Assembly: GCA_003221895.1 (NCBI GenBank) | Contig: QHUJ01000114.1 | Span: 1 to 64,000, forward strand | Length of the DNA: 64,000 nt | Direction of reading: 5' to 3' | Source of the DNA: Gemmatimonadota bacterium | GTDB lineage: Bacteria; Gemmatimonadota; Gemmatimonadetes; Gemmatimonadales; GWC2-71-9 | In this document: piece after piece, positions 24,637 to 33,340 of the stretch | Numbering within the stretch: position 1 is the stretch's first letter | Layout of the letters: each line of letters starts with the position of its first letter | Program-made: the position numbers and the translations under genes | The notes under the pieces: model-generated | Database searches by the model: none | What the model was told of the DNA's origin: nothing | Seen by the model: the letters and a program-made list of their open reading frames with translations, nothing else

Positions 24637-25326
24637 ATGCGTTGGTGGCTGCCCGACGCTGGATCGACGTTCGCCGGTCCGATCGACACGATGTTTCTGG
24701 CGATTCTCATCCTTACGGGAATCGCGCTCGTGCTCGTGGAGGTCGGAGTGGTGACGTTCGTCATTCGCTACCGCGCCCGGCCGGGACGGAAAGCGTTCTA
24801 CACCCACGGCTCGACGCGCGCCGAAGTCATCTGGACGGCGATCCCCGCCGTCACGATGGTCGCGCTCGGACTGGTCAGCAATCACTACTGGGTGTTGATC
24901 AAGGACAAGAAGAGCGTGCCCCCGAACGCCTATCACATCGGCGTGCACGCCAAGCAGTTCGAGTGGCAGATCACCTACCCGGGACCGGATGGGAAGCTCG
25001 GAACGTCGGACGACTTCACAGTCCGCAATCAGCTGCACGTGCCGGTGAATGAGCCGGTGGCGGCCGAGCTGAGCTCCGAAGACGTGATCCACTCGTTCTT
25101 CGTGCCCGAGTGGCGCTTGAAACAGGATGCTGTCCCGGGCATGCACATCATCGCCTGGTTCCAGGCGACCAAGACCGGCGAGTTCGAGCTCGGCTGCGCC
25201 GAGCTGTGCGGGATGGGGCACTACAAAATGCGGGCGCGGGTGTTCGTCCATACGCCCGAGGAGTTCAAGGCCTGGTTGACACAACAAGCCGCCGCACAGG
25301 GCGCGGGGGGGGGGGGCTCCGAATGA
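24637..25326 (+). CDS. ctaC: Cytochrome c oxidase subunit II
   Basis: A 229-residue subunit with two membrane helices (~20-42 and 66-84) and a periplasmic cupredoxin domain. The CuA ligands are present: His152 (VIHSFF), then Cys187, Cys191, His195 and Met198 in CAELCGMGHYKM. It lacks the fused cytochrome c domain of caa3 enzymes, so a separate cytochrome or the cupredoxin must be the donor. The last residues are encoded by a run of twelve G. The gene overlaps ctaD by ATGA. Confidence 0.96.
   Translation: MRWWLPDAGSTFAGPIDTMFLAILILTGIALVLVEVGVVTFVIRYRARPGRKAFYTHGSTRAEVIWTAIPAVTMVALGLVSNHYWVLIKDKKSVPPNAYHIGVHAKQFEWQITYPGPDGKLGTSDDFTVRNQLHVPVNEPVAAELSSEDVIHSFFVPEWRLKQDAVPGMHIIAWFQATKTGEFELGCAELCGMGHYKMRARVFVHTPEEFKAWLTQQAAAQGAGGGGSE
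25305..25316 (+). repeat. Twelve-G homopolymer at the 3' end of ctaC
   Basis: A run of 12 G encodes the Gly tail of subunit II, 6 nt before the ctaD start. The ctaD frame is open upstream through this tract, so a one-base slip here could fuse subunit II to subunit I or change the C-terminus. Confidence 0.85.
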
Positions 25327-27101
25327 CCTCAGTCGCGCATAAGACCGCAGAGACTCACGACGCCCATCATGCGCCCATGAGCTTCTGGCGCAAATACATC
25401 TTCTCGACCGATCACAAGATCATCGGCATTCAGTTCCTGTTCGTCAGTCTGTTTTTCCTGCTCGTGGGCGGGCTCCTGGCGATGCAGATCCGCTGGCAGC
25501 TCGGCTTCCCGGGCAAGCCCATGCCGGGAGGCGGGATCCTGCCCGAGTCGATGGCGGCCGGTGGCGTGATTTTGCCCGAGTACTACGTCCAGCTGGTATC
25601 GATGCACGGCACATTCATGGTGTTCTTCGCCATCATGCCGCTGCTCGTCGGCGTGTACGCCAATTTCCTGATTCCACTGAAGCTCGGCGCGCACGACATG
25701 GCGTTCCCGCGCATCAACATGGCCTCGTTCTGGCTGGCGCTGCTCGCGGGACTGATCATGACCACGAGCTTCTTCGTGCCGAACGGCCCGATCCGCTCGG
25801 GGTGGACGAACTACGCGCCGCTGGCGGCGCGGCCCGATCTGTCGGGCGTCACGGTCGGGCAGATGCTTTGGTGCGTTTCGATCGTGGTGCTGGGACTCTC
25901 GTCGGTGATGGGATCGTTGAACTACATCACGACGGTGATCAACCACCGGGCGCCCGGCATGACCTGGTTCCGCATGCCGCTGTCCGTGTGGGCGCTCTTC
26001 ATCACGGCGATCCTCGGCGTGCTCGCGCTGCCGGTACTGCAGGGCGCGGCGATCATGCTGCTGTTCGACAACGTCCTCGGCACACACTTCTTCGATCCGG
26101 TGGCGGGCGGCCAGGCCCTGCTGTGGCAGCACCTCTTCTGGTTCTTCGGGCACCCCGAGGTCTACATCCTGATCCTGCCGGCGATGGGTATGGTGTCCGA
26201 CATCATCGCCAACGGCAGCCGCAAGCCGATCTTCGGCTACCACTCGATGGTGTTCGCCATCATCGGGATCGCGTTCCTCGGCTGGATCGTGTGGGGCCAC
26301 CACATGTTCATGAGCGGCATGAACCCGACGCTCGGGTCGACGTTCATGGTGTCGACGCTGCTCATCGCGGTGCCGTCGGCCGTGAAGGTGTTCAACTGGC
26401 TCGGCACGATGTGGCGCGGCAACCTGCACCTCCACGTGCCGATGCTCAACGCGATCGGGTTCGTGTCGATGTTCACGATCGGCGGCCTGTCGGGCATCTT
26501 CATGGCGGCGACGCCGGTGGACATTCCGATCCACGACACCCAGTTCATTGTGGCGCACATCCACTACGTGCTGTTCGGCGGATCGCTGTTCGCCCTGTTC
26601 GCGGCGATCCCCTACTGGTATCCCAAGATGTTCGGCCGGATGATGCACGAAGGGATCGGCAAGCTCCACTTCTGGCTCACGTTCATCTTCTACAATCTGA
26701 CGTTCTTCCCGATGCACATCATCGGGATGGGCGGACAGATGCGGCGCATCTACGATCCCACGGTCTACGATTTCCTGAAGCCGCAGCAGCCGCTCAACGT
26801 GTTCATTTCCTACGCCGCGTTCGCGCTGTTCACGGTCCAGGCGCTGTTCGTGTTCAACTTCCTGTGGAGCCTCAAGTTCGGCAAAAAGGCGCCGCAGAAT
26901 CCGTGGAACGACAACGGCATGGAGTGGTCGCTGCCGAATCCTGCGCCGCACGGCAATTGGGAGCGCACCCCCAACGTGTATCGCGGCCCGTACGAGTTCA
27001 GCTCCCCGGAGGCCGGCGACAAAGACTTCCTGCCGCAATTCGTGAAGCTGCCCACTGACCGCGATCCGGTGCCGGCCCCCGTGCCGGCCGCCGGGCACTG
27101 A
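25323..27101 (+). CDS. ctaD: Cytochrome c oxidase subunit I
   Basis: Catalytic subunit of an aa3-type heme-copper oxidase (592 residues, 12 or more helices). Visible features are the heme a ligand SMHGTFMVFF, the CuB His-Tyr motif FFGHPEVYILILP (with the D-channel Glu, A1 type), the paired CuB histidines IVWGHHMF, the K-channel lysine AVKVFNW and the second heme-ligand histidines in AHIHYVLFGG. It starts at ATG 25323; the ORF-track start at 25110 is out of frame with ctaC. It follows ctaC and precedes ctaE in the classic order. Confidence 0.97.
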   Translation: MTSVAHKTAETHDAHHAPMSFWRKYIFSTDHKIIGIQFLFVSLFFLLVGGLLAMQIRWQLGFPGKPMPGGGILPESMAAGGVILPEYYVQLVSMHGTFMVFFAIMPLLVGVYANFLIPLKLGAHDMAFPRINMASFWLALLAGLIMTTSFFVPNGPIRSGWTNYAPLAARPDLSGVTVGQMLWCVSIVVLGLSSVMGSLNYITTVINHRAPGMTWFRMPLSVWALFITAILGVLALPVLQGAAIMLLFDNVLGTHFFDPVAGGQALLWQHLFWFFGHPEVYILILPAMGMVSDIIANGSRKPIFGYHSMVFAIIGIAFLGWIVWGHHMFMSGMNPTLGSTFMVSTLLIAVPSAVKVFNWLGTMWRGNLHLHVPMLNAIGFVSMFTIGGLSGIFMAATPVDIPIHDTQFIVAHIHYVLFGGSLFALFAAIPYWYPKMFGRMMHEGIGKLHFWLTFIFYNLTFFPMHIIGMGGQMRRIYDPTVYDFLKPQQPLNVFISYAAFALFTVQALFVFNFLWSLKFGKKAPQNPWNDNGMEWSLPNPAPHGNWERTPNVYRGPYEFSSPEAGDKDFLPQFVKLPTDRDPVPAPVPAAGH

Positions 27102-27114
27102 CCGGGAGAGTGCG

Positions 27115-27837
<723 letters not shown>

Positions 27838-27847
27838 GGCCCAGTTC

Positions 27848-28144
27848 ATGACGGCAACGAGCTCACAACCCAGCGAGACCCACAAGCGGCCGAACTACCT
27901 GCTGATTTGGCTGTATCTGTTTATCCTCACGGTCGCCGAGGTGTCGCTGGCATTCGAGCTGCCGCTGTCGCGCAACCTCAAGCTGTTGTTGCTGCTGTTC
28001 CTCGCGATATGGAAGGCGCTCCTCGTGGCGCTGTACTTCATGCATCTCAAATTCGAGCGCTGGCGGTTGCGGGTGATTTTCATCATCCCGATCCCGCTGG
28101 CGATCATTCTCGTGAGCGCTGTGATCATGGAGCACGTACGGTAG
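27848..28144 (+). CDS. ctaF: Cytochrome c oxidase subunit IV (prokaryotic COX4 type)
   Basis: A 98-residue protein with three helices (about 17-38, 45-66 and 73-94) and the COX4_pro-type signature WKALLVALYFMHLKFE. It completes the ctaCDEF set. It starts 10 nt after ctaE. Confidence 0.9.
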   Translation: MTATSSQPSETHKRPNYLLIWLYLFILTVAEVSLAFELPLSRNLKLLLLLFLAIWKALLVALYFMHLKFERWRLRVIFIIPIPLAIILVSAVIMEHVR

Positions 28145-28146
28145 CG

Positions 28147-28989
28147 TTGCTCGAGCTGACGAAGCCGCGCATCACGCAGCTGGTCCTGCTCACGGCCGCC
28201 GCGGGATTCTACCTTGGCGCGCGCGATCACGTGAATCTGGCGCTGCTCGTCAACACGCTGATCGGGACCGCGCTCGTCGCGGGCGGGACCAACGCCTGGA
28301 ACCAGATCCGCGAGCGTGACGTCGATGCGCGGATGGTCCGCACGCGGCGCCGGCCGTTGCCGTCGGGCCGCCTCACCACGGCTGCCGCCATCTGGTTCGC
28401 GACGGCGATCACCGTTGTGGGTGTCGGCTATCTCGCAGTGATGGTGAATCTGCTGACGGCGCTGCTCGCGGCGCTGACCTTCGCGAGCTACGTGCTGCTG
28501 TACACGCCGCTCAAGCGGAAGACCTCGCTCAACACGCTCGTGGGCGCCGTCCCTGGCGCGCTGCCGATCGTCGGTGGCTGGACCGCCGCCGGCGGCAGTC
28601 TCGGCGTGGCGGTGGTCGCGTTGTTCTGGATCCTGTTCTTGTGGCAGCTGCCGCACTTCCTCGCGCTCGCCTGGTTGTACCGCGACGATTACCGCGCGAG
28701 CGGCCTGCGGATGCTGAGTCTTGCGGATGAGGATGGGCGCGACACCGGCCGCATGGCGCTGCTGTACGCCGTTGCGCTCTTGCCCATCAGCCTCGTTCCC
28801 ACGCTGGTCGGCGTGACCGGCGCCTGGTACTTCTACGGCGCGCTGGTCCTCGGCCTCGGCTACGTTGCCGCGGGTACCGGATTGCTCTTCGCCGCGACAC
28901 CGGCGCGCGCGTGGCGCCTCTTTTTCGTCTCGATCCTGTACCTGCCGGCCTTGTTGACACTGATGGTGCTCGACAAGGTCGCGGCGTAA
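28147..28989 (+). CDS. ctaB: Protoheme IX farnesyltransferase (heme o synthase)
   Basis: UbiA-family prenyltransferase that farnesylates heme b to heme o for the oxidase. The prenyl-diphosphate motif NAWNQIRERDVDARMVRTR (NxxxxxxD type) is at about residue 55 and the second polar loop YTPLKRKTSLN near 120; eight to nine membrane helices. The only plausible start is TTG 28147 (LLELTKPRITQL matches the family N-terminus), 2 nt after the ctaF stop. The ORF-track start at 27907 is shadow. No ctaA (heme a synthase) is in the window. Confidence 0.92.
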   Translation: MLELTKPRITQLVLLTAAAGFYLGARDHVNLALLVNTLIGTALVAGGTNAWNQIRERDVDARMVRTRRRPLPSGRLTTAAAIWFATAITVVGVGYLAVMVNLLTALLAALTFASYVLLYTPLKRKTSLNTLVGAVPGALPIVGGWTAAGGSLGVAVVALFWILFLWQLPHFLALAWLYRDDYRASGLRMLSLADEDGRDTGRMALLYAVALLPISLVPTLVGVTGAWYFYGALVLGLGYVAAGTGLLFAATPARAWRLFFVSILYLPALLTLMVLDKVAA

Positions 28990-28996
28990 CGACACC

Positions 28997-29164
28997 ATGA
29001 TTTCGTTCCATCGTGTCCTGATCACCACCGGCATCGTGTTCTGCGCCGGCTTCGCCATCTGGGCTCTCTTGCGTGGCCAGATGGTATTGGGCATCGCCTT
29101 CGGGGTGTTGGGAGCCGGGCTGACGTACTACCTGCGCCATCTGCAACGGTTCATCGGCCGATGA
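28997..29164 (+). CDS. Tiny two-helix membrane protein
   Basis: A 55-residue ORF not in the ORF track, starting at ATG 28997 (MISFHRVLITTG) and ending RFIGR. Two hydrophobic segments (about 7-26 and 29-46) make it a probable inner-membrane microprotein. It sits 7 nt after ctaB and overlaps the next tiny ORF by ATGA, so it is probably translated as part of the oxidase operon. Possible small oxidase or assembly subunit; function unknown. Confidence 0.6.
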   Translation: MISFHRVLITTGIVFCAGFAIWALLRGQMVLGIAFGVLGAGLTYYLRHLQRFIGR

Positions 29165-29304
29165 GTCCGCACATCGATCTCATCTACTTCTTGAGCTCGC
29201 TGGTGATGGTGGTGCTCCCGCTGACGGTTTTTAGCTGGCTGACCTATCTCGTGCTCAAGGCATATCGGCGGGACCAGAGCGCAGCGCGCAAGAACTCTCG
29301 TTAA
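29161..29304 (+). CDS. Tiny single-helix membrane protein
   Basis: A 47-residue ORF not in the ORF track, beginning MSPHIDLIYFLSS, with one long hydrophobic helix (about 7-33) and a basic tail (KAYRRDQSAARKNSR). It overlaps the preceding ORF by ATGA. Size and topology recall the CcoQ/CydX-type small subunits of terminal oxidases, but there is no sequence match I can claim. Its stop codon overlaps the -10-like box of the next gene. Confidence 0.55.
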   Translation: MSPHIDLIYFLSSLVMVVLPLTVFSWLTYLVLKAYRRDQSAARKNSR

Positions 29305-29313
29305 ATTCCCCCC
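29302..29313 (+). promoter_or_regulatory. Leaderless-type -10 box before the chdC-Rieske gene
   Basis: TAAATT followed by CCCCCC and then ATG: a TANNNT element 6 nt before the start, no Shine-Dalgarno sequence. It suggests an internal promoter for the heme gene cluster. Confidence 0.5.
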
Positions 29314-30384
29314 ATGGCCGCACCCGCTGAAAAACGCCAAGTCGTTCGCTACGCCTTTTACAAACTCGATCCAGCGTGGCGCAGGCTGACCGCCGAGCGC
29401 CAGGCGTCGGCGAAGCTCGAGTTCGGGGAGACGCTGGAGCGCTATCGCGGTCGCCTGCTGCTCCGGCCCTACGGTCTCGTCGGCATTCGCGGTGACGCCG
29501 ATTTTTTGCTGTGGCAAGTCGCCGAAGACCTCGACGCCCTGGTCGCGCTGCAAACGGCCCTCAACCGCACGGACCTCGGCGCCTATCTCTCGATTCCGTA
29601 CAGCTACCTGGCGATGACGCGCCGCTCGATTTACGAGTTCCCGGCGGATCCGAATCACGAGCAGCGTCTGGTGATCCAGCCCAGCGCGGCCAAATACCTG
29701 TTTGTGTACCCGTTCATCAAGACGCGCCCGTGGTACGCGCTGCCGAAACCCGAACGACAGCGCATGATGGACGAGCACGTGCGCATCGGTCGCAAGTACC
29801 CGACCATCCGTCTCAACACGACGTACTCCTACGGGCTGGACGATCAGGAATTCATCGTGGCCTTCGAGGGCGACAACCCCGGTGAGTTTCTCGATCTGGT
29901 CATGGAGCTGCGCGAGAGCGAAGCGTCGTCGTACACGCTGCGGGATACGCCGACGTTGACCTGCGTCCAGATGTCGCTGTGGGACATGCTCGACACGCTG
30001 GGCGGCGCCGGATCGGCGCAAGCCGTGTCGCGCCGGCCCGCGCGCGACGATGGCTTCACCCCCGTCGCGACATTGGCCGAGCTGCCCCCGGGCACCGCGA
30101 AGCGTGTCTATGCCGCCAATGAGGCCGTGGCCCTTTTCAATGTGAACGGCACGGTATACGCCATCGCGAATCGCTGCACACACGCCCGCGCCAGCCTGTC
30201 CGAAGGCACCGTCGATCGCGCGCGCTGTACCGTCACCTGCCCGTGGCACGAAGGAATCTTCTCGCTCGAAAACGGCCGCGTGTTGGGCGGACCCCCGGTC
30301 CACGCGATCGCGACGTACCAGGTGAAACTGGACGGGGACACGATCCTCATCGCACTCGAGGCACGGGAGCCTGCGGTTTCTTAA
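29314..30384 (+). CDS. chdC: Coproheme decarboxylase (ChdC/HemQ) fused to a Rieske ferredoxin domain
   Basis: Residues ~1-240 are a chlorite-dismutase-family coproheme decarboxylase, which makes heme b from coproheme in the coproporphyrin-dependent pathway. The proximal-His helix (MMDEHVRIGRKYP, His155), Tyr162 and the downstream RLNTTYSYGLDDQEFIVAFE block match. Residues ~250-350 are a complete Rieske [2Fe-2S] domain with C288-x-H290 and C309-xx-H312 (RCTHA; CPWHEG). Standard ChdC has no Rieske domain. The fused cluster may supply electrons or consume peroxide-linked intermediates; that is inference. hemE, cpfC and cgoX follow. Confidence 0.9.
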   Translation: MAAPAEKRQVVRYAFYKLDPAWRRLTAERQASAKLEFGETLERYRGRLLLRPYGLVGIRGDADFLLWQVAEDLDALVALQTALNRTDLGAYLSIPYSYLAMTRRSIYEFPADPNHEQRLVIQPSAAKYLFVYPFIKTRPWYALPKPERQRMMDEHVRIGRKYPTIRLNTTYSYGLDDQEFIVAFEGDNPGEFLDLVMELRESEASSYTLRDTPTLTCVQMSLWDMLDTLGGAGSAQAVSRRPARDDGFTPVATLAELPPGTAKRVYAANEAVALFNVNGTVYAIANRCTHARASLSEGTVDRARCTVTCPWHEGIFSLENGRVLGGPPVHAIATYQVKLDGDTILIALEAREPAVS

Positions 30385-30427
30385 AGCGTGCCGCCGGGAG
30401 CGTACCGACGTCACGCCCGTCTGGTTC

Positions 30428-31381
30428 ATGCGGCAGGCCGGCCGCTACATGCCGGCGTACCGGAAACTCCGCCAGCGCCATTCCATCCTCGATCTCTGTC
30501 ATCACCCTGAGCTCGCCGCCGCGGTGACGCTCCAGCCGGTCGAGCGCCTCGGCGTCGACGCCGCGATCCTGTTCGCCGACATCCTGCTGCCGTTCGAGCC
30601 GCTGCGGCTCGGGCTGAGCTTTGCCGCGGGAGAAGGTCCCAGGATCGCGCGGCCGATCGAAGCCGTGGCGGACGTGGAGAGGTTGCCCTCGTTCAATCTC
30701 GAAGCCGAGCTCGGCTATGTCTTTGAGGCGGTACGGCTCGCTCGCCGAGCGTTGCCGGCCGACGTGCCCCTGATCGGCTTTGCGGGCGCGCCCTTTACGC
30801 TGGCGAGTTACGCCATTGAGGGGGGCGCGAGCCGCACGTTCACGAAGACCAAACGATTCATGTACCAGGCACCTGACACCTGGCACCTGTTGTTGACCAA
30901 GTTGGCAGAGCTCGTCGGTGGCTTTCTCGCGGGACAGGCGCGCGCCGGCGCACAGGCGCTGCAATTATTCGACAGCTGGGTCGGTTGCCTGTCCCCGGAG
31001 GATTACCGCACGTACGTCCAGCCGCACAGCAGGCGGGCGTTGCAGCTCGCCGGCGCGGCGGGAGTTCCCGTCATTCATTTCGGCACAGGGACGGCAACGT
31101 TCCTCGAGGACTTCGCGGCGGCAGGCGGCGACGTGATCAGCGTGGACTGGCGGATTCCGCTGGACGGCGCCTGGACGCGCATCGACGGCAAAGCGATTCA
31201 GGGGAATCTCGAGCCGGCGGCGTTGCTTGCGCCTGCCGCCGAGCGTGACCGGCAGGTCCGCGACATCCTCAAGCGCGCCGGGGGCCGACCCGGGCACATC
31301 TTCAACCTCGGCCACGGCATCCTTCCCGAGACCGACGTCGCGGCGGTCCGCGCGGTCGTGGACCTGGTGCATGACGCGTGA
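30428..31381 (+). CDS. hemE: Uroporphyrinogen III decarboxylase
   Basis: Converts uroporphyrinogen III to coproporphyrinogen III. The signatures MRQAGRYMPAYR, FAGAPFTLASYAIEGG, HFGTGT and NLGHGILPETD are present. ATG 30428 is the first canonical start, giving 317 residues. However, the family N-terminus continues upstream in frame (FLKACRRERTDVTPVWF) to about 30371, where only a CTG is available. Translation may therefore begin at a non-standard codon overlapping the chdC stop. It overlaps cpfC by 11 nt. Confidence 0.94.
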   Translation: MRQAGRYMPAYRKLRQRHSILDLCHHPELAAAVTLQPVERLGVDAAILFADILLPFEPLRLGLSFAAGEGPRIARPIEAVADVERLPSFNLEAELGYVFEAVRLARRALPADVPLIGFAGAPFTLASYAIEGGASRTFTKTKRFMYQAPDTWHLLLTKLAELVGGFLAGQARAGAQALQLFDSWVGCLSPEDYRTYVQPHSRRALQLAGAAGVPVIHFGTGTATFLEDFAAAGGDVISVDWRIPLDGAWTRIDGKAIQGNLEPAALLAPAAERDRQVRDILKRAGGRPGHIFNLGHGILPETDVAAVRAVVDLVHDA

Positions 31382-32285
31382 GCAGATCGCCGTCCTCGTC
31401 ATGGCGTACGGTGGGCCCGGTAACCTCGATGAGGTAGAGCCCTACCTCAAGGACATCCGCGGGGGCCGTGTTACGCGTCCCCAGCTCGTCGAGGAAATCC
31501 GCGCGCGGTACGCGCGCATCGGCGGACGCTCGCCCATTCTCGAGCTGACTCGTGCCCAGGCTACGGGCGTCGGGAAGGTGTTGGGCGACCAGTTCAACGT
31601 TTACGTGGGAATGCGTCACTGGCATCCGTACATCTCGGACGTCGTGGAGGAGATCGCGCGGGCGGGGCACCAGCGCGTGGTGGGCGTCGCGATGGCGCCG
31701 CACTACTCCAACATGTCCGTCGGAGCCTACGAGAAAAAGCTGCTGCAGGCCGCGGACGGCCGTTTGGACGTCACGCTCGTTCGCTCGTGGTGGAGAGAGG
31801 GACCGTTTCTCGAAGGTGTGGCGGGCCGCATAACCGAAGCGCTGCAGCGGTTCCCCCAGCCAACGACCGTTCAGGTCATTTTCACCGCCCACAGCCTGCC
31901 TGAGAAGATCCTGGCCTCGGCGGACCCATATCCGGACGAGCTCAAAGCCAGCGCTGCCGACGTCGCCGGGCGCGCACGCCTCCGGGAGTGGCGTTTCGCG
32001 TATCAAAGCGCGGGCGCCACCTCCGAACCATGGCTCGGGCCCGACGTTGCGGACGTGATCACCGAGATCGCTCGCGCAGGAAACAATGCGGTCCTGCTCG
32101 TCCCCATCGGCTTCGTGTGCGATCATGTCGAAATCCTCTACGACATCGACGTCGAGGGCCAGGCACTCGCCCAGCGACTCGGTATCCAGCTCGAGCGCAC
32201 GCGCTCGCTGAATGACGATCCGCGCCTTGTCGCAGCCGTCGCGGCCGTTGTTCGCGACGCCGCGGCCCAACGAGGTTGGATGTGA
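31371..32285 (+). CDS. hemH: Ferrochelatase (coproporphyrin ferrochelatase type)
   Basis: Inserts iron into coproporphyrin III (given the adjacent chdC and cgoX) or protoporphyrin IX. It has 304 residues from ATG 31371, inside the hemE end. The catalytic His174 lies in FTAHSLPEKI and Glu254 in GFVCDHVEILYDID. The absence of a [2Fe-2S] C-terminal extension and the short length fit CpfC-type soluble enzymes. It overlaps the HemY gene by 4 nt. Confidence 0.94.
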   Translation: MTREQIAVLVMAYGGPGNLDEVEPYLKDIRGGRVTRPQLVEEIRARYARIGGRSPILELTRAQATGVGKVLGDQFNVYVGMRHWHPYISDVVEEIARAGHQRVVGVAMAPHYSNMSVGAYEKKLLQAADGRLDVTLVRSWWREGPFLEGVAGRITEALQRFPQPTTVQVIFTAHSLPEKILASADPYPDELKASAADVAGRARLREWRFAYQSAGATSEPWLGPDVADVITEIARAGNNAVLLVPIGFVCDHVEILYDIDVEGQALAQRLGIQLERTRSLNDDPRLVAAVAAVVRDAAAQRGWM

Positions 32286-33340
32286 GGATCATCGTCGTGG
32301 GGGGCGGGGTTGCGGGACTCGCGGCGGCGTGGGAGCTGGAGCGCGCGGGCCGAAGCGAGGTGACGATCCTCGAAAGCGAGCGTAGGCCGGGTGGAGTGAT
32401 CGTCACCGAACAGGTCGACGGATTTGTGGTCGAGGGCGGCCCTGATGGTTTTCTGGCCGGCGAGCCTGAGCTTCCGGCCCTGGCTCAAGAGCTCGGCATC
32501 GGTGACCGCGTCATCGAGCAGCTGGAACGCGGCACCTCGCTGTGGTCCGGAGGGAAGTTTCAACCGATCGATGCCGGTCTTGCCGCCACACTGCTGGGAA
32601 TCGATGCGAAAGCGTCGGAGGTGGCGGCGGGGTTTCGTAGCTTCGCGGGCGGGATGTGCGAGCCGGTCCTGGCAGTGGCGCAGCGTCTCGCCGGCTCATT
32701 GCGCCTCGCGCAGGGAGTTGCCGGCATCGCGCGCGAGGGAAAGCGGTGGCGGCTCGCCATTACGGGCGGATCGGCGCATGACGCCGATGGTATCGTGCTG
32801 GCGCTGCCGGCGTACACCGCGGGCCGGCTGCTCGAAAGCGTCGGGGTGAGGGGAGGGCGCGAGCTCGCCGAGATCGTCTACGCGCCGAGTGTCACGGTGT
32901 CGCTCGCGTACCGCCGAGAACAGATCGGGCGGCCGCTCGCCGGCGCGGGATTTGTCGTCGAATCGCCCTCACCTGACCAGATCCGCGCCTGCACCTACGC
33001 TTCACACAAGTTTTCGGGTCGCGCTCCGGACGGCCATGCGCTGCTGCGGGCCTACCTCGGACCGACGGACGATCACCCGGCCAAGCTCGCGCGCGACCAG
33101 CTCGCTGCGATCCTGGATATTCATGGCGAGCCGTTGTGGTCGAGGACCTTCTACTGGAATCGCGGCTTGCCTCGATATCGTTCTCATCATGCCGAGCGTG
33201 TCGCCGGGATCCGGCAGCGCCTCGAGCGTCTGCCACCGCTCGCGATCGCCGGCGCGGGCTATGACGGCGCCGGCGTGTCGGCGTGCGTGCGTTCAGGGCG
33301 CGAGGCCGGCCGCCTCATCGCACAGCGGACGGCTCGGTGA
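32282..33340 (+). CDS. hemY: HemY/CgoX-type porphyrinogen oxidase lacking the middle domain
   Basis: FAD-dependent coproporphyrinogen/protoporphyrinogen III oxidase homologue of 352 residues, where the family is usually ~450-480. The N-terminal dinucleotide-binding motif (IIVVGGGVAGLAAAWELE) and the C-terminal FAD-contacting segment (LPPLAIAGAGYDGAGVSACV) are intact. Between LWSGGKFQPI (~90) and the conserved FRSFAGGM (~120) about 100 residues of the usual substrate-cap/membrane domain are missing, in frame. It starts at GTG 32282 overlapping the hemH stop. It may be a minimal enzyme or a non-functional deletion. Confidence 0.85.
   Translation: MRIIVVGGGVAGLAAAWELERAGRSEVTILESERRPGGVIVTEQVDGFVVEGGPDGFLAGEPELPALAQELGIGDRVIEQLERGTSLWSGGKFQPIDAGLAATLLGIDAKASEVAAGFRSFAGGMCEPVLAVAQRLAGSLRLAQGVAGIAREGKRWRLAITGGSAHDADGIVLALPAYTAGRLLESVGVRGGRELAEIVYAPSVTVSLAYRREQIGRPLAGAGFVVESPSPDQIRACTYASHKFSGRAPDGHALLRAYLGPTDDHPAKLARDQLAAILDIHGEPLWSRTFYWNRGLPRYRSHHAERVAGIRQRLERLPPLAIAGAGYDGAGVSACVRSGREAGRLIAQRTAR

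Noticed and set aside
25329-27098. 589-residue minus-strand ORF opposite ctaD
   Set aside because: It mirrors the ctaD reading frame and has His/Arg/Glu-rich low-complexity composition, the usual antisense shadow of a GC-rich gene. The plus strand has clear oxidase motifs.
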